DNA from: an uncultured Clostridia bacterium
Lineage (GTDB): Bacteria; Bacillota; Clostridia; Oscillospirales; CAG-272
Length of the DNA: 62,700 bases
Reading direction: 5' to 3'
Assembly (NCBI GenBank): GCA_944391805.1
Contig: CALXUY010000007.1
Span: forward strand, 1-62,700
The position numbers and the translations under genes are program-made. The notes under the pieces are model-generated. The model did not search any database, was not told where the DNA came from, and worked only from the letters and a program-made list of their open reading frames with translations. Position 1 is the first letter of the stretch, and every line of letters begins with the position of its first letter. This document shows, one piece after another, positions 17,991 through 26,203 of the stretch.

Positions 17991-18026
17991 GCTGTTTTCC
18001 TCCCATATTCCTGTCATGATTTTCTT

Positions 18027-18055
18027 ATTATACCTCATATATGGGGATGATGCAA
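18027..18055 (-). promoter_or_regulatory. Promoter of yajC
   Basis: On the minus strand TTGCAT (18050-18055), a 17-base spacer and TATAAT (18027-18032). Confidence 0.8.
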
Positions 18056-18146
18056 TGGACATTTTGTAAATTCTTTCCGACAAGGCAATTTTTTTCAACA
18101 ATTTCCTGAAATTCATCAGGGAGAATCAGAAAAAATAAGGGAGGCG

Positions 18147-18175
18147 TTGCATTTTTTGCAGCTTTATGTTATACT
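18147..18175 (+). promoter_or_regulatory. Promoter of rimM-trmD
   Basis: TTGCAT (18147-18152), 17 bases, TATACT (18170-18175). It is divergent from the yajC promoter. Confidence 0.75.
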
Positions 18176-18258
18176 ATATTCAGGCAAGATGTTCTCGCCG
18201 CACGGCGGCAATGGGACAGGCGCCTGAAAACCGATGGAGAATGAAGGACAAAAATGGT

Positions 18259-18783
18259 ATGAAACGGCCCTATCTGGAATGTGGAAAGATCATCAATCTG
18301 CACGGCTTCCGCGGAGAGGTCAAGCTGGAATCCTGGTGTGACAGCCCCGGGGTGCTCGCCTCGCTCGGGCGGCTGTGGTTCTGTGCCGACGGGGAATATC
18401 ATCCCCGGCGTGTGCTGCACGCATCGGTGTTCCGGCAGTTTGTCATTGCCCGGCTCGAGGGGATTGACAGCGAGGAAGCAGCCAACCGCCTGCGCGGAAC
18501 CGTGGTGTATGCCGCGCGGGAGGAGCTTCCCCTGCCGCCCGGGGGGTATTTCATCGCGGATCTGCTCGGGCTGCCGGTCAGGCATGCCGACACCGGAGAG
18601 CTGCTCGGAACCCTGACCCGAGTGGACCAGCGGGCGCACGCCGACCTTTACACGGTCCGGACCCCGCATGGGGAGGAGCTGCTCCCGGCGGTGCCGCAGT
18701 TCGTGGTACGCATGGATCCGGATGACGCGGTATATGTGCGCCCCATCCCGGGGCTGCTGGACGGAGGCGGGGAGCGGGTATGA
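18259..18783 (+). CDS. rimM: Ribosome maturation factor RimM
   Basis: 174 residues. The N-terminal RimM domain begins ECGKIINLHGFRGEVKLES, and the C-terminal PRC-barrel includes ADLLGLPV and a TPHGEELLPAVPQFV segment. It helps 30S head assembly with S19. The ATG at 18259 has AAGGA ten bases before it; an in-frame ATG at 18241 is possible but has its purine run too close. The stop overlaps the trmD start. Neither rpsP nor khpA, the usual upstream partners, is in the window. Confidence 0.93.
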   Translation: MKRPYLECGKIINLHGFRGEVKLESWCDSPGVLASLGRLWFCADGEYHPRRVLHASVFRQFVIARLEGIDSEEAANRLRGTVVYAAREELPLPPGGYFIADLLGLPVRHADTGELLGTLTRVDQRAHADLYTVRTPHGEELLPAVPQFVVRMDPDDAVYVRPIPGLLDGGGERV

Positions 18784-19487
18784 TGCGGTTTGATATTATG
18801 ACGCTGTTTCCTGCGCTGGTCGAAACGGTTCTGGGCGAGAGCATCATCGGCCGGGCACAGAAGAACGGCGCGATCACGGTGCGCACCCACCAGATCCGCG
18901 ACTATACCGAGGACAAGCACCGCCGGGTAGACGACACTCCATATGGCGGAGGAAAGGGAATGCTGATGATGGCGCCTCCCATTTTCAACTGCTACACGGA
19001 CATTCTGCGGCAGCAGCAGGCAGAGGGGCTGGAGGAGCTGCGGCGGCATGTGATCTATCTTTCCCCGGCCGGACGTGTGCTCAATCAGAAGCTGGCCGAG
19101 GAGTTGGCCGGTAGCTACAACAATCTCATTCTGCTCTGCGGTCATTACGAGGGGGTGGACCGGCGCATTGTGGACGAAATTGTGGATGAGGAAATCTCCA
19201 TCGGCGATTTTGTGCTCACCGGCGGTGAAATCCCGGCCTGCATTCTCACCGATTGCGTGGCGCGTCTGGTTCCCGGCGTCCTGTCCGACGCCGAATGCTA
19301 TGAAAAGGAGAGCCTCACCTCGGGTCTGCTGGAATACCCGCAGTATACCCGCCCGTATGAATATCACGGAATGCGGGTGCCGGATGTGCTGCTCTCGGGT
19401 CATCATGCCAACATCGAGGCGTGGCGGGAGGAGCAGGCCAGGCGGCTGACCGCCGAGCGCCGGCCGGATCTGCTCAATCACACATAA
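18780..19487 (+). CDS. trmD: tRNA (guanine-N1)-methyltransferase
   Basis: 235 residues. Methylates G37 of tRNAs that read CNN codons, using S-adenosylmethionine through a trefoil knot. The knot motifs are present: YGGGKGML, LLCGHYEGVD, and IGDFVLTGGEIP. RRVDDTPYGG near residue 50 is also conserved. It overlaps rimM by four bases. rplS, normally next, is instead at 30870. Confidence 0.96.
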   Translation: MMRFDIMTLFPALVETVLGESIIGRAQKNGAITVRTHQIRDYTEDKHRRVDDTPYGGGKGMLMMAPPIFNCYTDILRQQQAEGLEELRRHVIYLSPAGRVLNQKLAEELAGSYNNLILLCGHYEGVDRRIVDEIVDEEISIGDFVLTGGEIPACILTDCVARLVPGVLSDAECYEKESLTSGLLEYPQYTRPYEYHGMRVPDVLLSGHHANIEAWREEQARRLTAERRPDLLNHT

Positions 19488-19496
19488 CGGTTGCAA

Positions 19497-19547
19497 ACAA
19501 GCTCTTACATACAGCGCCGATCGGTGTTGTCTGGAGGGGCTTTTTTG
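19497..19547 (+). terminator. Likely terminator after trmD
   Basis: A 10-bp near-palindrome with two G-U pairs (ACAGCGCCGA and its partner) lies inside an outer AAGCTC/GGGCTT pairing and is followed by six T. Confidence 0.5.
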
Positions 19548-19631
19548 TTTTCCGGCCGAGCGGGGACGGGCAGCCCCGTCTTTGACCGCGCTGAAGGATG
19601 CTTCTGCTTCGGGAAGGGAGGGGGAGAGGGC

Positions 19632-21554
19632 ATGATACTCGAATGGCTGGACGGCATTGCCGCGCGTCTGTGCGGCGCGGCGCGCGAAAGCCGTCTGCTC
19701 ACGGCATTGAGCCGGAATTTTGACCGGCGGGAGAGCCTTGGCGAGGGGGCGTTCCGCTTTCTGGACGACCGTATGGATGCGGGCGGAGAGCAGGCACGCT
19801 GGCAGTTCCGTTTTCGCCGCAGGGTGCTGTGCTGGCAGGAGGAGAGCGTTGTCCTGCGCTGGGCGAGGCGATGCTTTGACTGGATGCTCCGGGGCAGCAT
19901 CGGCTCGTACGGTGTGTTCCTGCTGATCTTCGGAACGGTGTCGCTCTGCGTCTATTGGCTCACCGGGAACGTCTCTCCATCCTCCACAAGAATGCTGATC
20001 CCCCTGATTCTGGTCATCTGCTCGGTGCCTCTGCTGCACTCGGTGCGTTCCTGCTCCTGGGGGATTCGCCGGGGATGGCTGCTCCGGCGGTTTCTGATCG
20101 GCTTCTGCGGCATTCCGGAAAGCTCGTTCGGCCGGGAGGACGTCGGTGAGGAGCGTCGCCTCGCACCGGTGCTGCCCGGAATTCTGTTCGGCCTGCTCAC
20201 GGCTTTTTTGCACCCGGCATGGGTGGCGGCGCTGTTTTTGCTTCCCCCCGCAGCGGCGCTGCTCGCTGCGGTTCCGGAGCTGACGCTGTTTGCGGTCATG
20301 CTTGCCTTCCCCTTTCTCAATCTCGCCTCCCATCCGTCCGCAATGCTTGCTGGAATGCTGTTGGTGTGCGATCTGATGTGGGCGGGCAAGCTGATCAGCG
20401 GCAAGCGGCAGGCCGGGTTTGGTGTGACCGATCTGCTGGTGCTGCTTTTCGGCGTTCTGTTTGCCGCATCCGGCCTAATCGGGAGCAGTGGGCGAGCTGT
20501 GGACGGTCTGATGCCCGCGTTTCTGCTGGTTTCGGCGTGGATTCCCATGCGTGCGCTGTCCGGCTCGGCGCTTTGGCAAAAGCGGTGCGTGGGAGCGCTG
20601 CTGTTTTCCTCTTTTCTCTGCGCCGTGCTTGGTATCTGGCAATATTTGAGCGGAAGGGCCGAGCTGCGCTGGCTGGATGTATCGCGCTTCGGCGATACCG
20701 GTGGCAGGGTGAGTATCCTGTTCGGCAATCCGAATCTGCTGGCTGTCTTTCTGCTGCTCACCGTACCGCTGGCGCTCGGGGCAATGCTCGTTCCCGGCGG
20801 CCGGGCGGGGGAATCCGGCACGGACGGCGGCATGCGTTCCGAGCGGACGTCCGGCGGCGTGCGGCGGAGCTGCGCCGCGGTAGGGTTCCTGACCGGAAGC
20901 CTGTGCATGGTGCTGACCTGGTCGCGCGGAGCATGGCTGGGATGGATTGTGTCGGTCTTTCTGATGCTGCTGTTTCACAGCCGGCGCAGCTTATCATGGC
21001 TGTTTCTGCTTCCGGTTCCGCTGGCCGGACTGCTGCCCTTTTTGCCGCACAGTGTGCTCAACCGGTTCGGTAGCATCGGAAGCGTGACCGAGACCTCGGC
21101 GCGCTACCGGTGGTATACCTGGAGGGGCGTGCTCCGGATGCTGCGCTCCCACCCGTGGGGAATCGGTGCGGGCGAGACCGCGTTTCACACGGTATATCCG
21201 GTTTACGCGGTTTCCGGAACCGAGAGCGTCATGCACGCGCACCAGATTTTTCTGCAGACCGCCGTGGAGCTGGGGCTGCCGGGGCTGTTGGTGCTGCTGC
21301 TGATTCTGTGGCGGCTGCTGCGGCACACGGCGGTGTTCTGCCGCCGGGAGCCGGACCGCGCCGGCCGTTCGCGGCTGCTGGGCGCTGCCGGAGCCGTGGC
21401 AGGAGCGCTTGTGATGGGAATGTTTGACGATATCTGGTATCACAGCGGTCTGTTCTGGCTGTTCTGGGCGGTGTGCGCCCTGCTGTTGAACCTTGCAGAG
21501 AAAGGAGAGGTGCGGCCATGCCTGCCAAATCAAGAACAGAGCGCAAGCGACTGA
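19632..21554 (+). CDS. O-antigen ligase/polymerase-like membrane protein
   Basis: 640 residues with about 12 membrane helices after a 90-residue soluble N-terminus. The Wzy_C-type region has ILFGNPNLLAVFLLL, LTWSRGAWLG and a large loop with HPWGIGAGETAFH followed by HAHQIFLQTAVELGLPG. These match O-antigen ligase or IctB-like proteins, which transfer or polymerise glycans outside the membrane. It heads a three-gene unit with two DUF4330-like proteins, and a flippase lies 4.6 kb downstream; a common surface-glycan pathway is plausible. ATG at 19632 chosen after GGAGGGGGAG. Confidence 0.82.
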   Translation: MILEWLDGIAARLCGAARESRLLTALSRNFDRRESLGEGAFRFLDDRMDAGGEQARWQFRFRRRVLCWQEESVVLRWARRCFDWMLRGSIGSYGVFLLIFGTVSLCVYWLTGNVSPSSTRMLIPLILVICSVPLLHSVRSCSWGIRRGWLLRRFLIGFCGIPESSFGREDVGEERRLAPVLPGILFGLLTAFLHPAWVAALFLLPPAAALLAAVPELTLFAVMLAFPFLNLASHPSAMLAGMLLVCDLMWAGKLISGKRQAGFGVTDLLVLLFGVLFAASGLIGSSGRAVDGLMPAFLLVSAWIPMRALSGSALWQKRCVGALLFSSFLCAVLGIWQYLSGRAELRWLDVSRFGDTGGRVSILFGNPNLLAVFLLLTVPLALGAMLVPGGRAGESGTDGGMRSERTSGGVRRSCAAVGFLTGSLCMVLTWSRGAWLGWIVSVFLMLLFHSRRSLSWLFLLPVPLAGLLPFLPHSVLNRFGSIGSVTETSARYRWYTWRGVLRMLRSHPWGIGAGETAFHTVYPVYAVSGTESVMHAHQIFLQTAVELGLPGLLVLLLILWRLLRHTAVFCRREPDRAGRSRLLGAAGAVAGALVMGMFDDIWYHSGLFWLFWAVCALLLNLAEKGEVRPCLPNQEQSASD

Positions 21555-22033
21555 ATCTGCTCGATTGGATTCTGCTGGCGCTGATCCTGCTGGGTATTCT
21601 TCTTGCGGTCTGGTACTTTTGGCAGCATCGGAGAGCCGCACGGGAGGGGGTAGAGCTGGTGGTTGTCATGCGTATTCCGGCGGTGGAGCGCAGCTTTCTT
21701 TCACAATCCGGCGGAGAGCCGTTTGCGGCCGGCAGTGTCGTGCGCTCCGAGAACGGCACGTCGGCCCTGGGCGTGGTGCAGAGCGTCAGCCTGCGCGAGC
21801 ACATGACGGCTCTCGTACGGGATGGCGCCTTGCTGTGGGAGGCAGACCCGTATCTGTGCGATATTGAGGTCACGGTGCATATGAATGCGCTGCGGCAGGG
21901 GAGCGACGGGCTGCGGGTGCATGACCTTCGCATCGCCGCGGGCGGCTCGGGGAATTTCCGGTTCGGGGGCTGGTTCGCTGCCGGAACCGAGATCATTTCG
22001 GTGGAGGTACTCGGAAATGAAGGAACGGAATGA
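21518..22033 (+). CDS. DUF4330-like membrane-anchored protein, first copy
   Basis: 171 residues: a basic N-terminus, one membrane helix (about 14-33), and an extracytoplasmic beta-rich domain. It carries a VVMRIPAVERSF segment and a strand ending GSGNFRFGGWFAAG. The topology and length match DUF4330 proteins; function unknown. It overlaps the end of the O-antigen-ligase gene (37 bases) and the start of a second, related protein (17 bases), so all three are tightly coupled. Confidence 0.65.
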   Translation: MPAKSRTERKRLNLLDWILLALILLGILLAVWYFWQHRRAAREGVELVVVMRIPAVERSFLSQSGGEPFAAGSVVRSENGTSALGVVQSVSLREHMTALVRDGALLWEADPYLCDIEVTVHMNALRQGSDGLRVHDLRIAAGGSGNFRFGGWFAAGTEIISVEVLGNEGTE

Positions 22034-22538
22034 GGAAGGCCGGGTCAGATTCCGGCTGACCGACCTGTTTCTGGTTCTGCTGTTGCTGCTTTGTATTGCC
22101 GGCATGATTTTCCGCTGGTGGAGTCTGCGCCACAATGCGGCGGAGGAGCTGCAGACCTTTGTCGTGTCCGCCGAGTGGAAGGAGGTTGACAACCGGACGG
22201 TTGCCTGCCTGCACGAGGGAGACTGGCTGTATACGGCCGCCGGAGAAGCCTTCGGACAGGTCGCGTTTCTGGAAAGCCTCCCGGCCGAGGTGCGGCTTCT
22301 CGAGGGAGGAAGCTGGTATGAGGGCAGCTATCCCGAGGACACCGTGAGCGATGTGAGCCTGACCGTTTATGTCAGCGCCCGCGTGGGGGAGGGAATTCTG
22401 CTGCGGGGCGGCACCCACGCCCTCAATATCGGGGAGATCTACCGGCTGTATTCCGGTCAGGCTGAAGTGCACCTGCGCCTCCTTTCCTATGCCCTGACAC
22501 CGGTTCCGGAGGGGGCGGCGCGCCAACGATGTTCCTGA
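22017..22538 (+). CDS. DUF4330-like membrane-anchored protein, second copy
   Basis: 173 residues with the same plan as the preceding gene: basic start, helix at about 13-33, and a domain with VVSAEWKEVDNRTVACL. It is clearly a paralogue in architecture, though sequence identity is low. Possibly the two form a heteromeric complex beside the O-antigen-ligase-like protein. Function unknown. Confidence 0.6.
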   Translation: MKERNEEGRVRFRLTDLFLVLLLLLCIAGMIFRWWSLRHNAAEELQTFVVSAEWKEVDNRTVACLHEGDWLYTAAGEAFGQVAFLESLPAEVRLLEGGSWYEGSYPEDTVSDVSLTVYVSARVGEGILLRGGTHALNIGEIYRLYSGQAEVHLRLLSYALTPVPEGAARQRCS

Positions 22539-22598
22539 TTGTGTCTGAATTGCACAAAAAGAAGGTTTTGAGCTTTTGAAAATGCGTTGGATTGACTA

Positions 22599-22627
22599 TT
22601 GATTTTGAACCGGATTTTTGGTATACT
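22599..22627 (+). promoter_or_regulatory. Promoter of the HPr gene
   Basis: TTGATT (22599-22604), a 17-base spacer and TATACT (22622-22627). Confidence 0.75.
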
Positions 22628-22701
22628 ATAAATGTCGAAAAGGAGCCTTCGCACAATGAGGCGTGGGTGAATCTATCAGAACAGGGGAGCGGGACGCACA
22701 T

Positions 22702-22968
22702 ATGATTTCGCGCGATGTCGTAATTACCAACGCCAGCGGTCTGCACGCCAGACCCGCAACATTTTTTATCCAGAAAGCCAACTCCTATCCGTGCAGTATC
22801 TGGGTGGAAAAGGATGATCGCAAAGTGAATGCGAAGAGCCTACTGGGGGTTCTCTCTCTTGGCATTGCCAAGGGAATGTCCATAACCCTGATTGCCGACG
22901 GGAAGGACGAGGAGGACGCGCTCCGTGGGCTTTCCGAGCTGATTGAAAGCGGCTTTGCCGAGGTCTGA
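22702..22968 (+). CDS. ptsH: HPr phosphocarrier protein
   Basis: 88 residues. His15 lies in GLHARPA, the site phosphorylated by enzyme I, and Ser46 lies in NAKSLLGVLSLG, the HPr-kinase site used for catabolite control in Firmicutes. Both residues are intact, so it is a full HPr rather than Crh. No enzyme I or PTS permease is nearby, as is usual for this gene beside uvrC in Clostridia. The ATG at 22702 is preceded by GGGGAGCGGG. Confidence 0.93.
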   Translation: MISRDVVITNASGLHARPATFFIQKANSYPCSIWVEKDDRKVNAKSLLGVLSLGIAKGMSITLIADGKDEEDALRGLSELIESGFAEV

Positions 22969-23014
22969 AGCTGACCGGGGGCGAAGTCGGGGACCCGAAT
23001 AATCGAATACACAT

Positions 23015-23066
23015 AGCGGCGTGCGCCGGGATCAGCGATCCGGATAGTGGCACGCCGCTGTTTTTC
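23015..23066 (+). terminator. Terminator after HPr
   Basis: AGCGGCGTGC (23015-23024) pairs with GCACGCCGCT (23050-23059), followed by GTTTTT. Confidence 0.8.
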
Positions 23067-23095
23067 CAACCGGACGAACGAAAGGGGGATGTGTG

Positions 23096-25075
23096 ATGGC
23101 CGATGCCGAAATCCGCAAAAAGCTGCTGGAAAAAGCCAATACGCTGCCCCTGACGCCCGGTGTGTATCTGATGCGGGACCGGACCGGCAGGGTGATTTAC
23201 GTCGGCAAATCCCGGCGGCTCAAGAGCCGGGTATCGCAGTATTTTCAGAACTCGGACAAAAACGTCAAAACCGAGCGCATGGTCTCCATGGTGCGGGATT
23301 TTGATTACTATCTGTGCGACAACGAGATGGAGGCGCTTTCGCTCGAAAATACACTGATCAAGCAGTATACGCCAAAATACAATATCCGGCTCAAGGATGC
23401 AAAATCCTATCCGTATATCAAAATCACCGCGGAGGAGTATCCCCGGCTGGTATTTACACGCAAGCGGGATTCGGACAAGGCAAAGTATTTCGGCCCCTAT
23501 TCGGGCTCCGGAACGGCCTACACGCTCATCGAGCTGCTCAACCGCACGCTGCGGCTGCCGAACTGCTCACGCGTGTTCCCGCGTGACATCGGCAGGGAGC
23601 GCCCCTGCATCTACTATCAGATGAACCGCTGCTGCGGGGTATGCACCGGAACGGTTCCGCCCGAGGAATACCGCCAGTCGGTCAGATATGCGGCCGAGCT
23701 GCTCAGCGGCCGGAGCGACACGGTGCGGCGTCAGCTCGAGGCGGAAATGGCGGCGTTTGCCGAGCAGGAGCGCTATGAATCGGCCGCGCGCTGCCGCGAC
23801 ACACTGCGTGCCCTGAACGCCATCCGCGAAAAGCAGAAGGTGGTGGCTTCGCCGGACACCGAGCAGGATGTGGTGGCGCTGTACTCCGACGATTTTTGCT
23901 CCTGCATCTCGGTTTTTTATATCCGGTCGGGGGTGCTGCATGACACTGCGGATTTTCTCTACGGCGCCGACAGCATTCTGGAGCCGGAGGATATGACCAC
24001 CTTTCTCTCGGAGCACTACCGTACCCGCGCGTACATCCCGCCCAAAATCCTGCTTGCCTTTGAGATGGACCCGGAGGACATCCGGATGCTCACGGATTTC
24101 CTGTCCGGGCTGGCAGGGAGGCGGGTACACATCTATACGCCGGAGCGGGGAACACTGCACACGCTCTGCAATCTGGTCGAAAAGAACGCGGCAGAAAAGG
24201 CCAAGCGCTACCGGATGGAAACCGAGACCAAGGAGGGAACGCTGGTGCGTCTGGCCGATATGCTCTCGCTTGAGACCTATCCCGAGCGCATCGAGGCCTA
24301 CGATATTTCCAATCTTGGCGCCGAGCACCTGACGGCGGGGATGGTTGTCTGCCGCAACGGGGCCTTCAGCAAGGCCGATTACCGCAGCTTCAAAATCCGG
24401 ACGGTGGAGGGCACCGACGACTACGCCTCCATGCGGGAGGCGCTTTCCCGTCGGCTTTCGCATCTTTCGGACGCCGAAGGCTCCTTTTCGGAGCGGCCGG
24501 ACCTGATTCTGCTGGACGGCGGAAGGGGGCACGTCTCGGTGGTGCGGGAGCTGCTGCGGGAGCTGCAGCTTGAAATTCCGGTGTTCGGCATGGTGAAGGA
24601 CGATTACCATAAAACCCGCGCACTGTGCACCGACTGCGAGGAGATCAGCATTGCAAGGCAGCAGGATGTGTTCGGCCTGATCTACAGGCTGCAGGAGGAG
24701 GTGCACCGATACACGGTGCGCTGTATGGAGGCGGCCAAGCGCAAAACGCTGACCACCTCGGTGCTCACGGTGATTCCGGGAATCGGAACGGCAAAGGCCA
24801 AAAAGCTGCTGCTCGCATTCGGGGGTGTGAATGCGCTGAAGGCCGCAACGCCCGAGCAGGTCGCGGCTGTCAAGGGTATCTCCAAAAGGGACGCCGAAGC
24901 GGTATTCGCGCACTACCACGGCGGGGCGGAGAAGCCCAACGCGGATGCGGAAGCAGGGATGGAAGCGGCAGCAAAAGCGAAAACAACTGCGGATGCGGTG
25001 ACAGACGCGGAAGCAACCATAGATACCGAAGCAGGGAGCAACGCGGCAGCAGAGACAGGAGGAGAGCAGATATGA
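23096..25075 (+). CDS. uvrC: UvrABC system protein C
   Basis: 659 residues, nucleotide excision repair endonuclease. The GIY-YIG domain opens with GVYLMRDRTGRVIYVGK; next come a Cys-rich region (CCGVCTG), the UvrB-binding UVR motif near 215-245, an RNase H-like domain with DISNLG and LILLDGGRGH, and a helix-hairpin-helix with IPGIGTAKAKKLL. After about residue 612 there is a tail of some 45 residues made almost only of Ala, Glu, Asp and Thr, not usual for UvrC. ATG at 23096 follows AAAGGGGG; GTG at 23093 is also possible. It runs into rsmD with a 4-base overlap. Confidence 0.95.
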   Translation: MADAEIRKKLLEKANTLPLTPGVYLMRDRTGRVIYVGKSRRLKSRVSQYFQNSDKNVKTERMVSMVRDFDYYLCDNEMEALSLENTLIKQYTPKYNIRLKDAKSYPYIKITAEEYPRLVFTRKRDSDKAKYFGPYSGSGTAYTLIELLNRTLRLPNCSRVFPRDIGRERPCIYYQMNRCCGVCTGTVPPEEYRQSVRYAAELLSGRSDTVRRQLEAEMAAFAEQERYESAARCRDTLRALNAIREKQKVVASPDTEQDVVALYSDDFCSCISVFYIRSGVLHDTADFLYGADSILEPEDMTTFLSEHYRTRAYIPPKILLAFEMDPEDIRMLTDFLSGLAGRRVHIYTPERGTLHTLCNLVEKNAAEKAKRYRMETETKEGTLVRLADMLSLETYPERIEAYDISNLGAEHLTAGMVVCRNGAFSKADYRSFKIRTVEGTDDYASMREALSRRLSHLSDAEGSFSERPDLILLDGGRGHVSVVRELLRELQLEIPVFGMVKDDYHKTRALCTDCEEISIARQQDVFGLIYRLQEEVHRYTVRCMEAAKRKTLTTSVLTVIPGIGTAKAKKLLLAFGGVNALKAATPEQVAAVKGISKRDAEAVFAHYHGGAEKPNADAEAGMEAAAKAKTTADAVTDAEATIDTEAGSNAAAETGGEQI

Positions 25076-25644
25076 TGCGCATCATCACCGGGCGGGCGCG
25101 CGGAATGCGCCTGAAGGCCCCCGAGGGGGAGCATACCCGCCCCACGGCCGAGCGGGTCAAGGAGGCGGTCTTTTCGATGCTGCAATTTGAAATCGAGGAC
25201 CGGCAGGTGCTGGATCTGTTTGCCGGCTCGGGTCAGATGGGGCTGGAGGCGGTCAGCCGCGGGGCTGCGCACGCCGTTTTTGTGGACAGCTCCCGTGCCG
25301 CGGTCGAAATCATCCGGCAGAATTGTGCCAAAACCCGCATGGAGGCCTCGTGCGAGGTGCAATGCGCCGATTATGCCGCGTTCCTGCGGAGCTGCCGGGG
25401 GCGGCGCAGGTTTGATCTGGTGTTTCTCGATCCGCCCTATGCGGCTGGTCTGGTTCCGCAATCCCTGCGTCTGCTGCTTGCCGGCGAGCTTCTCACGGTC
25501 GGCGGCACCGTGGTTTGCGAAACGGCGGAGGCCGGCGATGTGTTCGCCGAAGACGATGCGCTGGCCGCGCACTTTGCGCAGCTCCGGCAGACGCGCTACG
25601 GTGCTGCCTGCATCACGCTTCTGCGCCGGCAGGAGACGCTTTGA
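25072..25644 (+). CDS. rsmD: 16S rRNA (guanine-966-N2)-methyltransferase
   Basis: 190 residues. The N-terminal RIITGRARG is typical, the SAM site is DLFAGSGQMGLEA, and the catalytic N-methylase motif is FLDPPY. It methylates G966 of 16S rRNA. It starts inside the uvrC stop (ATGA) and coaD follows 49 bases later, the common rsmD-coaD pairing. Confidence 0.93.
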   Translation: MMRIITGRARGMRLKAPEGEHTRPTAERVKEAVFSMLQFEIEDRQVLDLFAGSGQMGLEAVSRGAAHAVFVDSSRAAVEIIRQNCAKTRMEASCEVQCADYAAFLRSCRGRRRFDLVFLDPPYAAGLVPQSLRLLLAGELLTVGGTVVCETAEAGDVFAEDDALAAHFAQLRQTRYGAACITLLRRQETL

Positions 25645-25693
25645 AGCATACGGATTTTGCGCCCCGTTGGGGGCGGGAAAGGGAGAATGACCG

Positions 25694-26203
25694 ATGAGTC
25701 TTGTCATTTTGCCGGGCAGCTATGACCCGATGACGCTCGGGCATCTCTCGCTTGTGCGGCGGGCGCTTGAGAATTTTGACGAGGCGGTGGTGGCGGTGAT
25801 GGTCAACCCCGACAAGCACACGCTGTTCGATATGGATACCCGGGCGGAGATTGCCCGGCGGACGGTTGTCGGGCTGCCGCAGGTGCGGGTGCTTTGCGAC
25901 CGTGGGCTGCTGATCGATCTGTTCGACCGTCTGCACGCCGACGCAGTCTGCAAGGGCTGGCGCAATGCGGAGGACTATGCATACGAGCAGCGTATGGACG
26001 AGTGGAACCGGACGCACAATTCCCGTTTCCGCACCGTGCTGCTGCAGTCGGAAGGCCCTTACGCGAATCTCAGCTCCACGCAGGTGCGGGAGCTGCTCCG
26101 GCGGGGGGAGGTTCCCGATGGTCTGGTACATCCCGACGCGCTGCCCCTGATTCTGGCATGCGCCGGAACCGCTGCCTCACGAACCGAAGGACCCGTATCA
26201 TGA
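25694..26203 (+). CDS. coaD: Phosphopantetheine adenylyltransferase, divergent
   Basis: 169 residues, fourth step of coenzyme A synthesis. The nucleotide-binding motif is GSYDPMTLGH and the C-terminal motif is NLSSTQVRELL, equivalent to ISSSxVR. The family motif RGxRN reads KGWRNAEDYAYE, so the first Arg, which contacts the substrate phosphate in E. coli CoaD, is Lys here. Lys42 is retained in NPDKHTLF. It lies in the expected place after rsmD and overlaps the flippase start by four bases. Confidence 0.85.
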   Translation: MSLVILPGSYDPMTLGHLSLVRRALENFDEAVVAVMVNPDKHTLFDMDTRAEIARRTVVGLPQVRVLCDRGLLIDLFDRLHADAVCKGWRNAEDYAYEQRMDEWNRTHNSRFRTVLLQSEGPYANLSSTQVRELLRRGEVPDGLVHPDALPLILACAGTAASRTEGPVS

